Positions 1 through 7,457 of a stretch of 13,650 nucleotides of DNA are shown one piece after another. This DNA comes from Pseudomonadota bacterium. Lineage in GTDB: Bacteria > SZUA-182 > DTGQ01. A program made the translations under genes and the position numbers. The DNA is taken from assembly GCA_030605265.1 (NCBI GenBank), contig JAUWIR010000043.1, positions 1 through 13,650 of the forward strand, read 5' to 3'. Position 1 is the first letter of the stretch. Each line of letters starts with the position of its first letter. The notes beneath the pieces were generated by a model that made no database searches, was not told the origin of the DNA, and saw only the letters and a list, made by a program, of their open reading frames with translations.

Positions 1-5
1 ATAAT

Positions 6-1835
6 ATGAATAAAAAAACTGTCTATTTGTGTCGGCATCTTCAACGTATTGATCAAAGGTTGGGCAAAATCAAGAAGCTGGATTCGCTACTCATCCGATG
101 GCGTCTTCTTTTTTTTCTTCTCTGTTTCATTTTTGTCCTTTTATCAATCTTTCACTCACCTCTTCGAAATGCATGGTTTTTTTTGACCTTTGTTTTTTTA
201 GGAGGGTTTGTGGTTTTAGTGATCTATCATTCCGGGTTGAAAAAAAAAGAACTTCGATGGGGGATATATCGAACTATTAAGGAGCTTAATTTAGACAGAG
301 GGCAACTTGATTGGGGCCGGATTCCGCAAAAAGAGTATACTGTTTTTGCTGACCATCCTTATGCTTATGATCTGGATATTATAGGCAAGAAATCACTCAT
401 GCAGCTTCTCGATACCACTGTATCCTCTCGGGGGAGCAAATTTTTGTTGGACTGGTTGCTCTATCCCTTGATGGATCTTGATGAATTGACTAAGCGGCAG
501 AAATTAGTCACAGAATTAAAGAAACGTTCACTTTTCAGAGATCGATTAGCTCTAGAGGCCTTATATGTGTCTGAGAGAGAAATCAATGGGCAAAAGATTT
601 TAGCCCGATTACAAACATCCCTTCCCTCATGGATACCTAAATTGTCAATCTGGGAAATAATTTTGTTGGTAGCCGTGGGTTTGTTTTTGGGAGGGTGGTA
701 TTGGTTTTCCCTGCCCCCTTTTTGGTGGGGAATTTTCTACTTTATTTATATTTTGATTTTTTTTCTTTCTTTACCCTATTTGAGCCCTGTATTCCACCGC
801 TCTATCTCTTTGCAATTAGAATTAAAAAAGCTTCAGGCTATTTTTTCCCATTTAGAAAAGAGCATCTCGTCAAAAGCCCCGGAATTAAAAAAGTGCTGTG
901 CTGTTTTCCAAAATAAGGCCAATCGACCCTCCTCCTATTTGAGAAAAATTTCCCGGGTTTGCGATGCTTTGAGTATCCAGGCAAATGGCCTTGTTCATCT
1001 GGGAGTAAATCTTTTTTTTCCATGGGATTTCCTTTTTGTTTGTTATTGGGAAAAGGTTCGAGGTCAAATGATTGAGGCTTTGCCGATTTGGCTTGAATGT
1101 CTGGGAAAAGTTGAGGCTGCCTGCGCGTTGGCTAATTTTGCCGACAATAACAGGCACTTTACTTTTCCGCTAATTACTAATGGTCCTGCTGATATTGGCC
1201 TCACAGCCAAGGACCTCAGCCATCCTTTAATCCCTACAAAGGAGCGCAAATTAAATCATTTTGAGCTGAAAGGGCTTGGAACATTAGCACTTATTACAGG
1301 CTCGAATATGTCCGGGAAGAGTACTTTTTTGAAAACAGTGGGAATAAATTTGTGTTTAGCTCAAGCAGGAGGGGTTGTCTGCAGTACTTTTTTCCAATCA
1401 TCATGGTTTCGTATTTACAGCTGTATTCGGATAGATGATTCTCTTACAGAAGGGCTTTCTTATTTTTATGCAGAAGTAAAGCGGTTAATGAAAATATTTC
1501 AGGCTGCAGAGGATAATCATGCTTCACCTGTTTTTGCCCTTGTTGATGAAATTTTTAAAGGAACAAATAATCGAGAGCGAATTATTGGAAGCACTTATTA
1601 TCTTCGATCCTTAAGGAAGAAAAATCTCCTAGGGTTAATTACCACCCATGATTTGGAGGTCACTCACATAAGTAAGGAAGGAAAAAATATACATAATTAT
1701 CATTTTCAGGAAACAATAGAAAATAGGAAAATGAAATTTGATTACCGCCTTCGGCCGGGAATATGCCCAACAACAAATGCCTTACAAATATTACGCTTAG
1801 AAGGAATGCCCATCCCCGACTCTGAAGATAAATAG
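6..1835 (+). CDS. Membrane-anchored MutS-family ATPase (MutS-like, not canonical mismatch repair MutS)
   Basis: The C-terminal third is a MutS-type ABC ATPase. Walker A is TGSNMSGKST (residues 431-440), the signature region is SLTEGLSYFYAEVKRL (479-494), Walker B is FALVDE (510-515) followed by GTNNRER (519-525), and the His switch is TTHD (546-549). Two hydrophobic segments near the N-terminus (about 33-51 and 57-75) and two in the middle (about 216-234 and 238-262) predict a membrane protein with the ATPase in the cytoplasm. The length of 609 aa and the lack of the N-terminal mismatch-reading domain separate it from canonical MutS (about 850 aa). It belongs to the poorly characterised membrane-bound MutS-like proteins, so a role in DNA repair should not be assumed. 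Residues 120-200 and 270-380 resemble the MutS core/lever region. Only five bases precede the ATG, so the start and any upstream operon partner cannot be judged. It converges with the next gene. Confidence 0.85.
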   Translation: MNKKTVYLCRHLQRIDQRLGKIKKLDSLLIRWRLLFFLLCFIFVLLSIFHSPLRNAWFFLTFVFLGGFVVLVIYHSGLKKKELRWGIYRTIKELNLDRGQLDWGRIPQKEYTVFADHPYAYDLDIIGKKSLMQLLDTTVSSRGSKFLLDWLLYPLMDLDELTKRQKLVTELKKRSLFRDRLALEALYVSEREINGQKILARLQTSLPSWIPKLSIWEIILLVAVGLFLGGWYWFSLPPFWWGIFYFIYILIFFLSLPYLSPVFHRSISLQLELKKLQAIFSHLEKSISSKAPELKKCCAVFQNKANRPSSYLRKISRVCDALSIQANGLVHLGVNLFFPWDFLFVCYWEKVRGQMIEALPIWLECLGKVEAACALANFADNNRHFTFPLITNGPADIGLTAKDLSHPLIPTKERKLNHFELKGLGTLALITGSNMSGKSTFLKTVGINLCLAQAGGVVCSTFFQSSWFRIYSCIRIDDSLTEGLSYFYAEVKRLMKIFQAAEDNHASPVFALVDEIFKGTNNRERIIGSTYYLRSLRKKNLLGLITTHDLEVTHISKEGKNIHNYHFQETIENRKMKFDYRLRPGICPTTNALQILRLEGMPIPDSEDK

Positions 1836-1893
1836 AGATTAAATGGCGGGATTTCAGCCTTCATCCTTCATAATTCATCCTTTATTAACTAAT

Positions 1894-2403
1894 TTATTCA
1901 ACTTCTCTTTTCCAATAGACTCGAGCTATTTTATTTTGCTGCCCAAACTGATATTTAATTTGTCCTGAGTGAGCTTTGTATATTTCTCTTCCAAGATGCT
2001 GAGCTAGTTTTTCATCTGTTGTGGTTATTGTCCAGCATTCATCATTTTTGATTATCTGCATAATTCTTTGCAAAGGATTTTTCCCTTTGGCACGATTGGC
2101 TTCATTTTGAATAATGTGTGATATTTCTTCATTGTGCTGTTGTAAATATTTTTTTCCTTGCAAGATAAGGTATCCTTCCGGATAGTTGTCTTTTATTTTT
2201 TGGCAGGCTGGGCATAGGATGAGGGGGATTTGAGAAATATTTTTTAAATTTTCATTCCAGGTCCAGCGCTTTTTTTGATAGATAAGGCCGCAGGTTTTAC
2301 ATTTGGCTATTTTGCGGCCCTCATCAGAAAGGTATGGATCATTGACGGAACTAAATTTTTTTACCGGATCTGTCTTCCAGGCATAGGATCTTTCTTGAAT
2401 CAT
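1894..2403 (-). CDS. BCAM0308-family zinc-ribbon protein
   Basis: The protein has 169 aa and no signal peptide. Two Cys pairs, CKTC (35-38) and CPAC (64-67), are spaced as in a zinc ribbon. The second is followed by the KIKDNYPEGYLILQG stretch, and further on come NPLQRIMQI and an ITTTDEKLAQHLGREI region. This order (CxxC, RWxW, CPAC-K-x-D-x-YP-x-GY, HPLQRIM-like, TTTD-x-x-LA) is what I recognise as the BCAM0308 family. Function is unknown; a nucleic-acid-binding role is only a guess from the zinc ribbon and basic character. The start is supported by a ribosome site (GAAAGGAGT on the minus strand, 2412-2420) 9 bases from the ATG. It reads towards the MutS-like gene, leaving a 58-bp gap in which I see no clear terminator hairpin. 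Confidence 0.8.
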   Translation of the reverse strand: MIQERSYAWKTDPVKKFSSVNDPYLSDEGRKIAKCKTCGLIYQKKRWTWNENLKNISQIPLILCPACQKIKDNYPEGYLILQGKKYLQQHNEEISHIIQNEANRAKGKNPLQRIMQIIKNDECWTITTTDEKLAQHLGREIYKAHSGQIKYQFGQQNKIARVYWKREVE

Positions 2404-2660
2404 TTTTTTTTACTCCTTTCTTCAATCCCTTCTTTTTAATAAAAAAATCTTCCTTCGATATTATGGTTTATTTTTCCACCACTTATCTCTTTTCCCAGTA
2501 TAAGTTATCGGAAGGTTGCTTGCAAGGTATTTAATTGAAAAATATGAATTGATTAATACCCTGCCGATTGCCGATAACATAAATAAATTAAGCCAAAAAA
2601 ATTACAACATTTCATATGAAGGTAAATTATTTCAACTAATGCAATTAGCATTTAAAATAT

Positions 2661-2678
2661 TTGACAGGATAACAGGAT
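2661..2678 (+). repeat. 18-bp inverted repeat, left copy
   Basis: The sequence TTGACAGGATAACAGGAT is repeated exactly in inverted orientation at 2835-2852. Internally it is two near-direct units (GACAGGAT / AACAGGAT). The pair frames the GxxExxx remnant, with 156 bases between the copies. I recall CAGGAT-type repeats of this form as dispersed elements, often next to GxxExxx genes; that link is from memory, not shown here. Confidence 0.75.
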
Positions 2679-2690
2679 AAACATGATTTA

Positions 2691-2852
2691 AATCCAGATA
2701 AAGTTATTGCTGATATTATTGTGAATGATACGATTATTTTGGAGTTAAAGTCTGTAAGAAGAATTATTAAAGCGCATGAAGTACAATTAGTTAATTACCT
2801 TGTGGCAACGAGAAAACCAAAAATTATCTTATCAATCCTGTTATCCTGTCAA
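2691..2852 (+). pseudogene. GxxExxx-family gene remnant (PD-(D/E)XK-like fold, middle part only)
   Basis: The frame starting at 2691 reads DKVIADIIVNDTIILELKS, then HEVQLVNYLVATRKP. This matches the central core of GxxExxx-family proteins (typically ADLIV-x-x-x-VIVELK, then HExQLLNYLKATG). The N-terminal half with the defining GxxExxx motif is missing: the frame is closed by a stop at 2670-2672, inside the left copy of an 18-bp repeat. After KP the usual LINFG ending is replaced by sequence of the right repeat copy (LSILLSC in this frame, LINPVILSK in the next), which implies a frameshift or a fused end. A continuous frame beginning GTG at 2721 and running to 2933 overlaps the next gene and has no ribosome site, so I do not call it a working gene. 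The family is often found as stray copies in environmental genomes. Confidence 0.6.
2835..2852 (-). repeat. 18-bp inverted repeat, right copy
   Basis: ATCCTGTTATCCTGTCAA is the exact reverse complement of 2661-2678. It ends 46 bases before the next start codon, so it sits in the leader of the receiver gene. Together with the left copy it could form a long-loop stem in a transcript, or mark the ends of a small inserted element. Confidence 0.75.
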
Positions 2853-2898
2853 AAAAAATTGCACAGAGTGAATTATTTCAAAGCGGAGGTTTGGAAAG

Positions 2899-4434
2899 AT
2901 GAAGGACATTGTTATGTTGGCGGTTGGGGATAATCCGGCTAAAGAGGACCTGAAGTTTATCCTGAAGGAGTTTGATCTTGAGATACGTGAAGAAACTCAT
3001 GGTCCTCAGGCTATTCGGGATATTGTTACTTTTTGTCCGGGCTTAATTATTGTTGATGATGCCTTAGCTTACTTGCATGGATATCAATTTAGTCGGCTAT
3101 TAAAATATGGGCTTCATATTGGAACTCCCATAATTTTACTTATCTCCTCACAACAGAAACCGGATCGTTTTTGGGGCACCTCCTGTGGGGCGGATTACTG
3201 TTTTTCAAAGCCTTTAAAAGCAGAAGATTTAAAGGGTATTGTTCATAAAGCCCTTGGCCAACAAAAAAAGAGAAGGTTTTTCTTTCAATCTCCCATTATT
3301 GGTCAACATACCAGTGACCTCGACATCCTGAAGATGGCCAATGATCTTTTGGACAGGAACCTTTTTCAGGAGAAATTATTGACTGAGATAAGCTCTATGA
3401 ATCGTCAGGTAGATTCCGTGCAGGGTCTTGTATCAGTGATTATGTCAATTATCGGCTCTTTATTTTCTTTTCGAAGTGCGGCGGTCTTACTTTATTATGA
3501 TGCCAAAGCCGAACTTATGGTCTCCTTAATGCAAGGGGTAGGGCAGGGCAGACTTGATTCTTTGTATAACTCATTGCTTTCCTATGTAAAACGAGAAGAG
3601 GGGCTGAATTTATCGTTGGATGACATCCCTCTGACTATTTTGGGTCCGGCACAGCCGGATAAGCTGGCTGATTATGATAAAGTTGATGATGAGGATGTTT
3701 CTGTCTTTTTTGGGGATAGCTTGCCAAGCATGCTTTGTTATATAGCCTTTGACGGCCTGGACCTTAAAGCCCTCCCGGAACAAGAAGCTCGAACCTTTCA
3801 TCTTATCCTGCGCCAAGCAATGGAAACGTGGGAAGAAAAAATAATTTTTGAAAAGTCCATTCCTTTTTCCATTATAGATACTATAAATCGAGATGCTATA
3901 AATCAATCCTTTTTTCTCAAGATCCTTGCCCAAAATATGGAACAATCCAGAAGGTTTGATTTCCCTCTTTCCTTAGCTGTTTTAGATTTAGAAAATTATC
4001 CGAAGATTATAGAGTCTCGAAAAAAAGAAGGCTTCTATTTGAGGCAAAAAATCCATCAATCTTTTTTGAATGCCATTAGAAAAATGGATGTAATTGCTAA
4101 AATTGGTAAAAACAGATTTGCCTTAGTCCTTTTAAAGGCCAATACTGAACAGGCTAAATGTGTCTATCATAGAGTTAAAACAGTGCTTGAGGAGGTAACT
4201 GTATCTGATGAGCCTCTTCAGATTAAAGGAGGGATCTGGCCCTATTCCCTTTCCTATGGCTTGGATGCAAAGGAATTTTTATCACAAGCCGTCAGTAATT
4301 TTTTTTTGCCTCAAGATATTCTTATAAAGGACCCATCAAAAGAGCAAGAGGTCCCAATAGAGGAAGAGAAATTGTCATTAGATGAGCGGCAAAAAGAGGC
4401 CGTAGTTGTGGTTGAGGATGAAAATGGCCAATAA
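2899..4434 (+). CDS. Response-regulator receiver protein with GAF-like middle and degenerate GGDEF domain
   Basis: Residues 1-115 form a receiver domain. The probable phospho-acceptor is Asp53 in LIIVDDALA, with Ser83/Ser84 at the switch position and the conserved Lys104 in FSKPL; the usual acidic pair near the N-terminus is reduced to GDN (10-12). Residues about 150-310 are a mixed region resembling a GAF/PAS-type input. Residues about 335-465 have the layout of a diguanylate cyclase domain (LSLAVLDLENYPKI, then DVIAKIGKNRFALVLL), but the GGDEF loop is GKNRF at 403-407, so cyclase activity is very unlikely. The acidic tail (475-511) looks disordered. The start is set by GGAGG at 2885-2889, 9 bases before the ATG. 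The 3' end overlaps the GspE-like gene, which implies translational coupling. I infer a phosphorylation-responsive regulator of that ATPase. Confidence 0.8.
   Translation: MKDIVMLAVGDNPAKEDLKFILKEFDLEIREETHGPQAIRDIVTFCPGLIIVDDALAYLHGYQFSRLLKYGLHIGTPIILLISSQQKPDRFWGTSCGADYCFSKPLKAEDLKGIVHKALGQQKKRRFFFQSPIIGQHTSDLDILKMANDLLDRNLFQEKLLTEISSMNRQVDSVQGLVSVIMSIIGSLFSFRSAAVLLYYDAKAELMVSLMQGVGQGRLDSLYNSLLSYVKREEGLNLSLDDIPLTILGPAQPDKLADYDKVDDEDVSVFFGDSLPSMLCYIAFDGLDLKALPEQEARTFHLILRQAMETWEEKIIFEKSIPFSIIDTINRDAINQSFFLKILAQNMEQSRRFDFPLSLAVLDLENYPKIIESRKKEGFYLRQKIHQSFLNAIRKMDVIAKIGKNRFALVLLKANTEQAKCVYHRVKTVLEEVTVSDEPLQIKGGIWPYSLSYGLDAKEFLSQAVSNFFLPQDILIKDPSKEQEVPIEEEKLSLDERQKEAVVVVEDENGQ
4414..4417 (+). 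promoter_or_regulatory. Ribosome binding site deciding the start of the GspE-like ATPase
   Basis: GAGG lies 6 bases before the ATG at 4424. This favours MANNSKDK as the N-terminus over the in-frame TTG at 4406 or ATG at 4418, which abuts the site. The site is inside the end of the receiver gene, whose stop is at 4432-4434. Confidence 0.6.
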
Positions 4435-7090
4435 TAGTAAGGATAAGTCCCAAGAGAATACTAAGAATAAAAAATTTAGAATTGGTGAAATCTTAGTAAA
4501 TCAGGGGTATATCACTACCGAAGAACTGCAACAGGCCCTGGCTGTTCAAAAGGAACAGAAGATTTATAAGCCCCTTGGGCAAATATGTGTTGATTTAAAG
4601 TTCATTTCCAGTATTGACCTCTCAAAAATTTTGCGTAAACATCAAAAGCACATGTACCTGGGAGAATTATTGGTCAATATGGGGCTGATTAATCAAGATC
4701 AGTTAGAGGAGGGCTTGCGGAAACAGAAACAAGAGAAAAAACGTCTGGGAGAATTGCTCATTGAATGCGGCTATCTCACGGAAAATCAACTGGCCAAATC
4801 CTTAAGTATGCAATTAGGTATCCCCAGTATCACCCCTGATATTAACTTAATAGATCGAACCTTACCTTTGCGTTTTAGCGAGGCCTTTTTACGTCGTCAG
4901 GAAGCAGTGCCTGCTTTTGAGAAAGATAACCTTTTAACGCTTATTATGGCTGATCCCTTATCTGATAGCATTATTAATGATTTTAAGAAATATTTTAATG
5001 TGGAAATTGAGACTGCCATTGCCACCCGATCTGAAATACATCATCTCCTTGACGCTATTTTTAATAAAATTGAGTATGGACTAAAAGCGGTTGATTCAAA
5101 TGATGGTAAGGATTTAATTATTGGCAAAGAGAATTATGGCAAAGATACCAAAGATGGTATTGTTAAAATAGTCAATTATATCATTTCCTGTGCCATAGCT
5201 GAAGGGGCAAGTGATATCCACATCGAACCTCAGTCATATAACTTGCGGGTGAGATACCGTATTGATGGAGTATTACAGCATAAAACCGATCTGCCCAAGC
5301 AAATGTCTCCTTCAATAGTCACCAGGATAAAAGTTATGGGCAGTATGAATATTGCCGAACACCGCAAGCACCAGGACGGCAGGATTGAGGCAAGAATATT
5401 GGATAATGATATTGATTTGCGGGTTTCTGTTTATGCGGCAGCCTATGGAGAAAACATTGTTATTAGGATATTGAAACGGCGCACTAATTTAATAGATATG
5501 AACAAACTGGGTTTTTCCCCCATCCACATGAAACGTTTTAAAAAAATCCTTGATGCTCCAACAGGCATTATCTTAGTATGCGGTCCAACAGGAAGCGGGA
5601 AAACAACAACTCTTTATGCTTCGATTAATCATTTAAATCAGATGGAAAAAAAAATTATTACTGTTGAGGATCCTGTGGAATATACTATGGACGGAGTTGT
5701 TCAGGGACAATTAAATACAAAGGTGGGCATGAATTACTCGGAATTTATTGCTGCTATGATGCGACAGGACCCTGATGTTATTATGATAGGAGAGATCCGC
5801 GATAATATTGGCGCTGAAGCAACTATTCAGGCAGCCTTAACCGGGCATAAGGCTTTTAGTACTTTCCATACTGAGGATTCTACCGGCGCCCTTCTGCGTC
5901 TTATGGATATGGGCATTGAAACCTTTTTAATTTCCTCAACTGTGGTCTCAGTGGTAGCTCAAAGACTTATTCGCACAAATTGTGAACAATGCAAAGAACC
6001 CTATACCCCGGATGAATCCATCTTTGATTCCTTTGGAATTAAAGATGTCGATGTATCAAAATACGCTTTTTATCGCGGAAGAGGATGTGAACTTTGCCAT
6101 AATACAGGGTATAAGGGGAGAATTGGTATTCATGAAATCCTTTTAGTGAATGATCATATTCGAGATGCCATTTTAAATAGAAGAATTTCCAGTGAAATAC
6201 GCAGAATTGCCAGAGAATCTGCGGGTATGATCACTATGAGGGAAGACGGTTTTTACAAAGCGACCAAAGGGATCACTACTCTAGAGGAAGTCCTCCGAGT
6301 TGTTTTTTATTCTGATGCTGAGCAGAGTACTCCACGATCTGCTGATGAGATTATCCGCCATATCAATGGTGAAGAAATAGATTTTAACTATCAACCTGAG
6401 GAAGGACCCACAACTGCTCCATCAGTCAATATTTCCTTGCAGGTATCAGAAAAAGAAGGGGGAATTACCGGCCCTGTATCAATTCCTGAAAATCAGCTTC
6501 AATCCGGCATAGCACAAGCATCAGGCCCATCTGTCTCTCATCAGGAGGTAACGGCTGTATCATCATCAGGCCCATTTGCTTCTCATCAAGAAATAACTGC
6601 TGTATCATCTCCGGGGCCCGGCCAAAAGCCGCCAACCAGTGTGAATACTTTTACCAATGCAGGAATGCACAGGGATAACTCTGGTACTGTAATGGTTTCT
6701 TCTAAAAAGGAGATTACTGAAAAATCAAAACCTCATAGGAAAAATGATAATAAGGCCAAGATGCTTGGTGAAGTTTATCGTATCCGTTTTGAGTCTGATA
6801 CCATCACCATGGAACAGAATCGTATTCATGAGTTATTTCAAAGGTATTGTACTTTACAAAAAGAATTTGGGGAAGAACTATCAGAGGATTTACTTTTAGA
6901 TTTTATTGATTTTATTGTCTACCATACCAGTTTATCTCAAGTAAAATATGGGGCAATGTTTGTTGAGTTTTTCTTAAAAGTAGTTGAGGAAAAACCCAAA
7001 ATATTCATGCAGTATCAGACTGATCGACGCAGTGATTCATCATATATCAACAGAGTACGCGGAAAACGTTTACTGGAATTTATGGTTTGA
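4424..7090 (+). CDS. GspE/PilB-type secretion or pilus ATPase with four MshEN-like motifs and a long C-terminal extension
   Basis: This is a cytoplasmic hexameric ATPase of the type II secretion / type IV pilus family. Numbered from ATG 4424 (888 aa): four MshEN-like 24-residue motifs at 19-42, 50-73, 78-101 and 107-130. The first and fourth fit the R-[LI]-G-x2-L-x3-G-x6-L-x3-L-x2-Q pattern fully, the third lacks only the Arg, and the second is degenerate. The catalytic part has Walker A GPTGSGKTT (387-395), an Asp box around TVEDPVEYT, Walker B DPDVIMIGEIRD (449-460), a His box HKAFSTFHTEDS (475-486) and a zinc tetracysteine motif CEQC...CELC (C520, C523, C555, C558). The family normally ends near residue 630. 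Here a Ser/Pro-rich linker with a 15-residue tandem repeat, then a helical domain of about 105 residues, is added. The gene overlaps the preceding receiver gene by 11 bases. No pilin, PilC/GspF or secretin gene is in view, so pilus versus secretion cannot be decided. Confidence 0.9.
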   Translation: MANNSKDKSQENTKNKKFRIGEILVNQGYITTEELQQALAVQKEQKIYKPLGQICVDLKFISSIDLSKILRKHQKHMYLGELLVNMGLINQDQLEEGLRKQKQEKKRLGELLIECGYLTENQLAKSLSMQLGIPSITPDINLIDRTLPLRFSEAFLRRQEAVPAFEKDNLLTLIMADPLSDSIINDFKKYFNVEIETAIATRSEIHHLLDAIFNKIEYGLKAVDSNDGKDLIIGKENYGKDTKDGIVKIVNYIISCAIAEGASDIHIEPQSYNLRVRYRIDGVLQHKTDLPKQMSPSIVTRIKVMGSMNIAEHRKHQDGRIEARILDNDIDLRVSVYAAAYGENIVIRILKRRTNLIDMNKLGFSPIHMKRFKKILDAPTGIILVCGPTGSGKTTTLYASINHLNQMEKKIITVEDPVEYTMDGVVQGQLNTKVGMNYSEFIAAMMRQDPDVIMIGEIRDNIGAEATIQAALTGHKAFSTFHTEDSTGALLRLMDMGIETFLISSTVVSVVAQRLIRTNCEQCKEPYTPDESIFDSFGIKDVDVSKYAFYRGRGCELCHNTGYKGRIGIHEILLVNDHIRDAILNRRISSEIRRIARESAGMITMREDGFYKATKGITTLEEVLRVVFYSDAEQSTPRSADEIIRHINGEEIDFNYQPEEGPTTAPSVNISLQVSEKEGGITGPVSIPENQLQSGIAQASGPSVSHQEVTAVSSSGPFASHQEITAVSSPGPGQKPPTSVNTFTNAGMHRDNSGTVMVSSKKEITEKSKPHRKNDNKAKMLGEVYRIRFESDTITMEQNRIHELFQRYCTLQKEFGEELSEDLLLDFIDFIVYHTSLSQVKYGAMFVEFFLKVVEEKPKIFMQYQTDRRSDSSYINRVRGKRLLEFMV
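6521..6610 (+). repeat. 45-bp tandem duplication coding a 15-residue repeat in the ATPase linker
   Basis: 6521-6565 encodes SGPSVSHQEVTAVSS and 6566-6610 encodes SGPFASHQEITAVSS, in frame. The nucleotide copies differ mostly at third positions (CAGGAGGTAACG versus CAAGAAATAACT), so this is not a very recent duplication. It lies in the low-complexity linker between the catalytic core and the C-terminal helical domain. Confidence 0.85.
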
Positions 7091-7099
7091 GGTTTGCTT

Positions 7100-7357
7100 A
7101 TGTCTATTGATGATAAAAAGAAAGTTGATAAGGAGTCGATGCTTTTAAGCTTTTTTACAGATACTCAGGAAAAGGTATTTACTGAAGAAAGTTTTGAAAG
7201 GGCAAAGAAAAGAAAAACTGATATGAGTATTGATCATCTGATGAAACCGCATCCCACCTTAGTTCCTCGGACCAGTGAAAAGGCTGTTTTTGCCACCTGT
7301 ACCCTGGAGATAAGTTTTGAAGAATTTTTAAAATCTCGAAAAGGGAAAGAGGAGTAA
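7100..7357 (+). CDS. Small hypothetical protein of the ATPase operon
   Basis: The protein has 85 aa, is highly charged, and has no signal peptide or membrane segment. The N-terminal half is Lys/Asp/Glu-rich and probably helical; the C-terminal part contains MKPHPTLVPR and ATCTLEISFEEFLKSRKG. I do not recognise it. GAGG at 7089-7092, overlapping the stop of the ATPase gene, sits 7 bases before the ATG at 7100. This favours that start over the TTG at 7094. The 9-base gap from the ATPase stop implies co-transcription and probably coupled translation. A role as an accessory or adaptor to the ATPase's extra C-terminal domain is a guess from position only. Confidence 0.6.
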   Translation: MSIDDKKKVDKESMLLSFFTDTQEKVFTEESFERAKKRKTDMSIDHLMKPHPTLVPRTSEKAVFATCTLEISFEEFLKSRKGKEE

Positions 7358-7410
7358 TTTTGGCATTCCTTTGTTTCTCAGTTTACACTTTTTTATTTCA
7401 CCATGAAGAA

Positions 7411-7454
7411 CATGAAGAGCATGAAGATTTTTTTATTCCTTCATGCTCTTCATG
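7411..7454. terminator. Long perfect hairpin (16-bp stem), possible terminator or dispersed repeat
   Basis: CATGAAGAGCATGAAG (7411-7426) pairs perfectly with CTTCATGCTCTTCATG (7439-7454) around a 12-base T-rich loop. A further CCATGAAG at 7401-7408 can pair with CTTCATGG (7448-7455) in an alternative fold. It begins 53 bases after the last operon gene, where a terminator would be expected, but no clear T-run follows the right arm. I recall ATGAAGAGCATGAAG units as dispersed repeats in other genomes, so it may be a repeat element that also protects the 3' end. Confidence 0.6.
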
Positions 7455-7457
7455 GTA

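Noticed and set aside
2504..2672. Open stretch on the + strand without a clear start, ending FDRITG at a stop within the left 18-bp repeat
   Set aside because: It looks somewhat protein-like but has no start codon context, no recognised family and no continuation; it may be debris of another gene, which I cannot support.
2661..2689. TTGACA as a -35 box for the receiver operon
   Set aside because: No acceptable -10 hexamer at 16-18 bases; the TTGACA is part of the inverted repeat.
2721..2933. GTG-initiated 70-codon frame as a working gene
   Set aside because: It contains only the core of a GxxExxx protein, runs through a repeat into unrelated sequence and overlaps the receiver gene; treated as a remnant.
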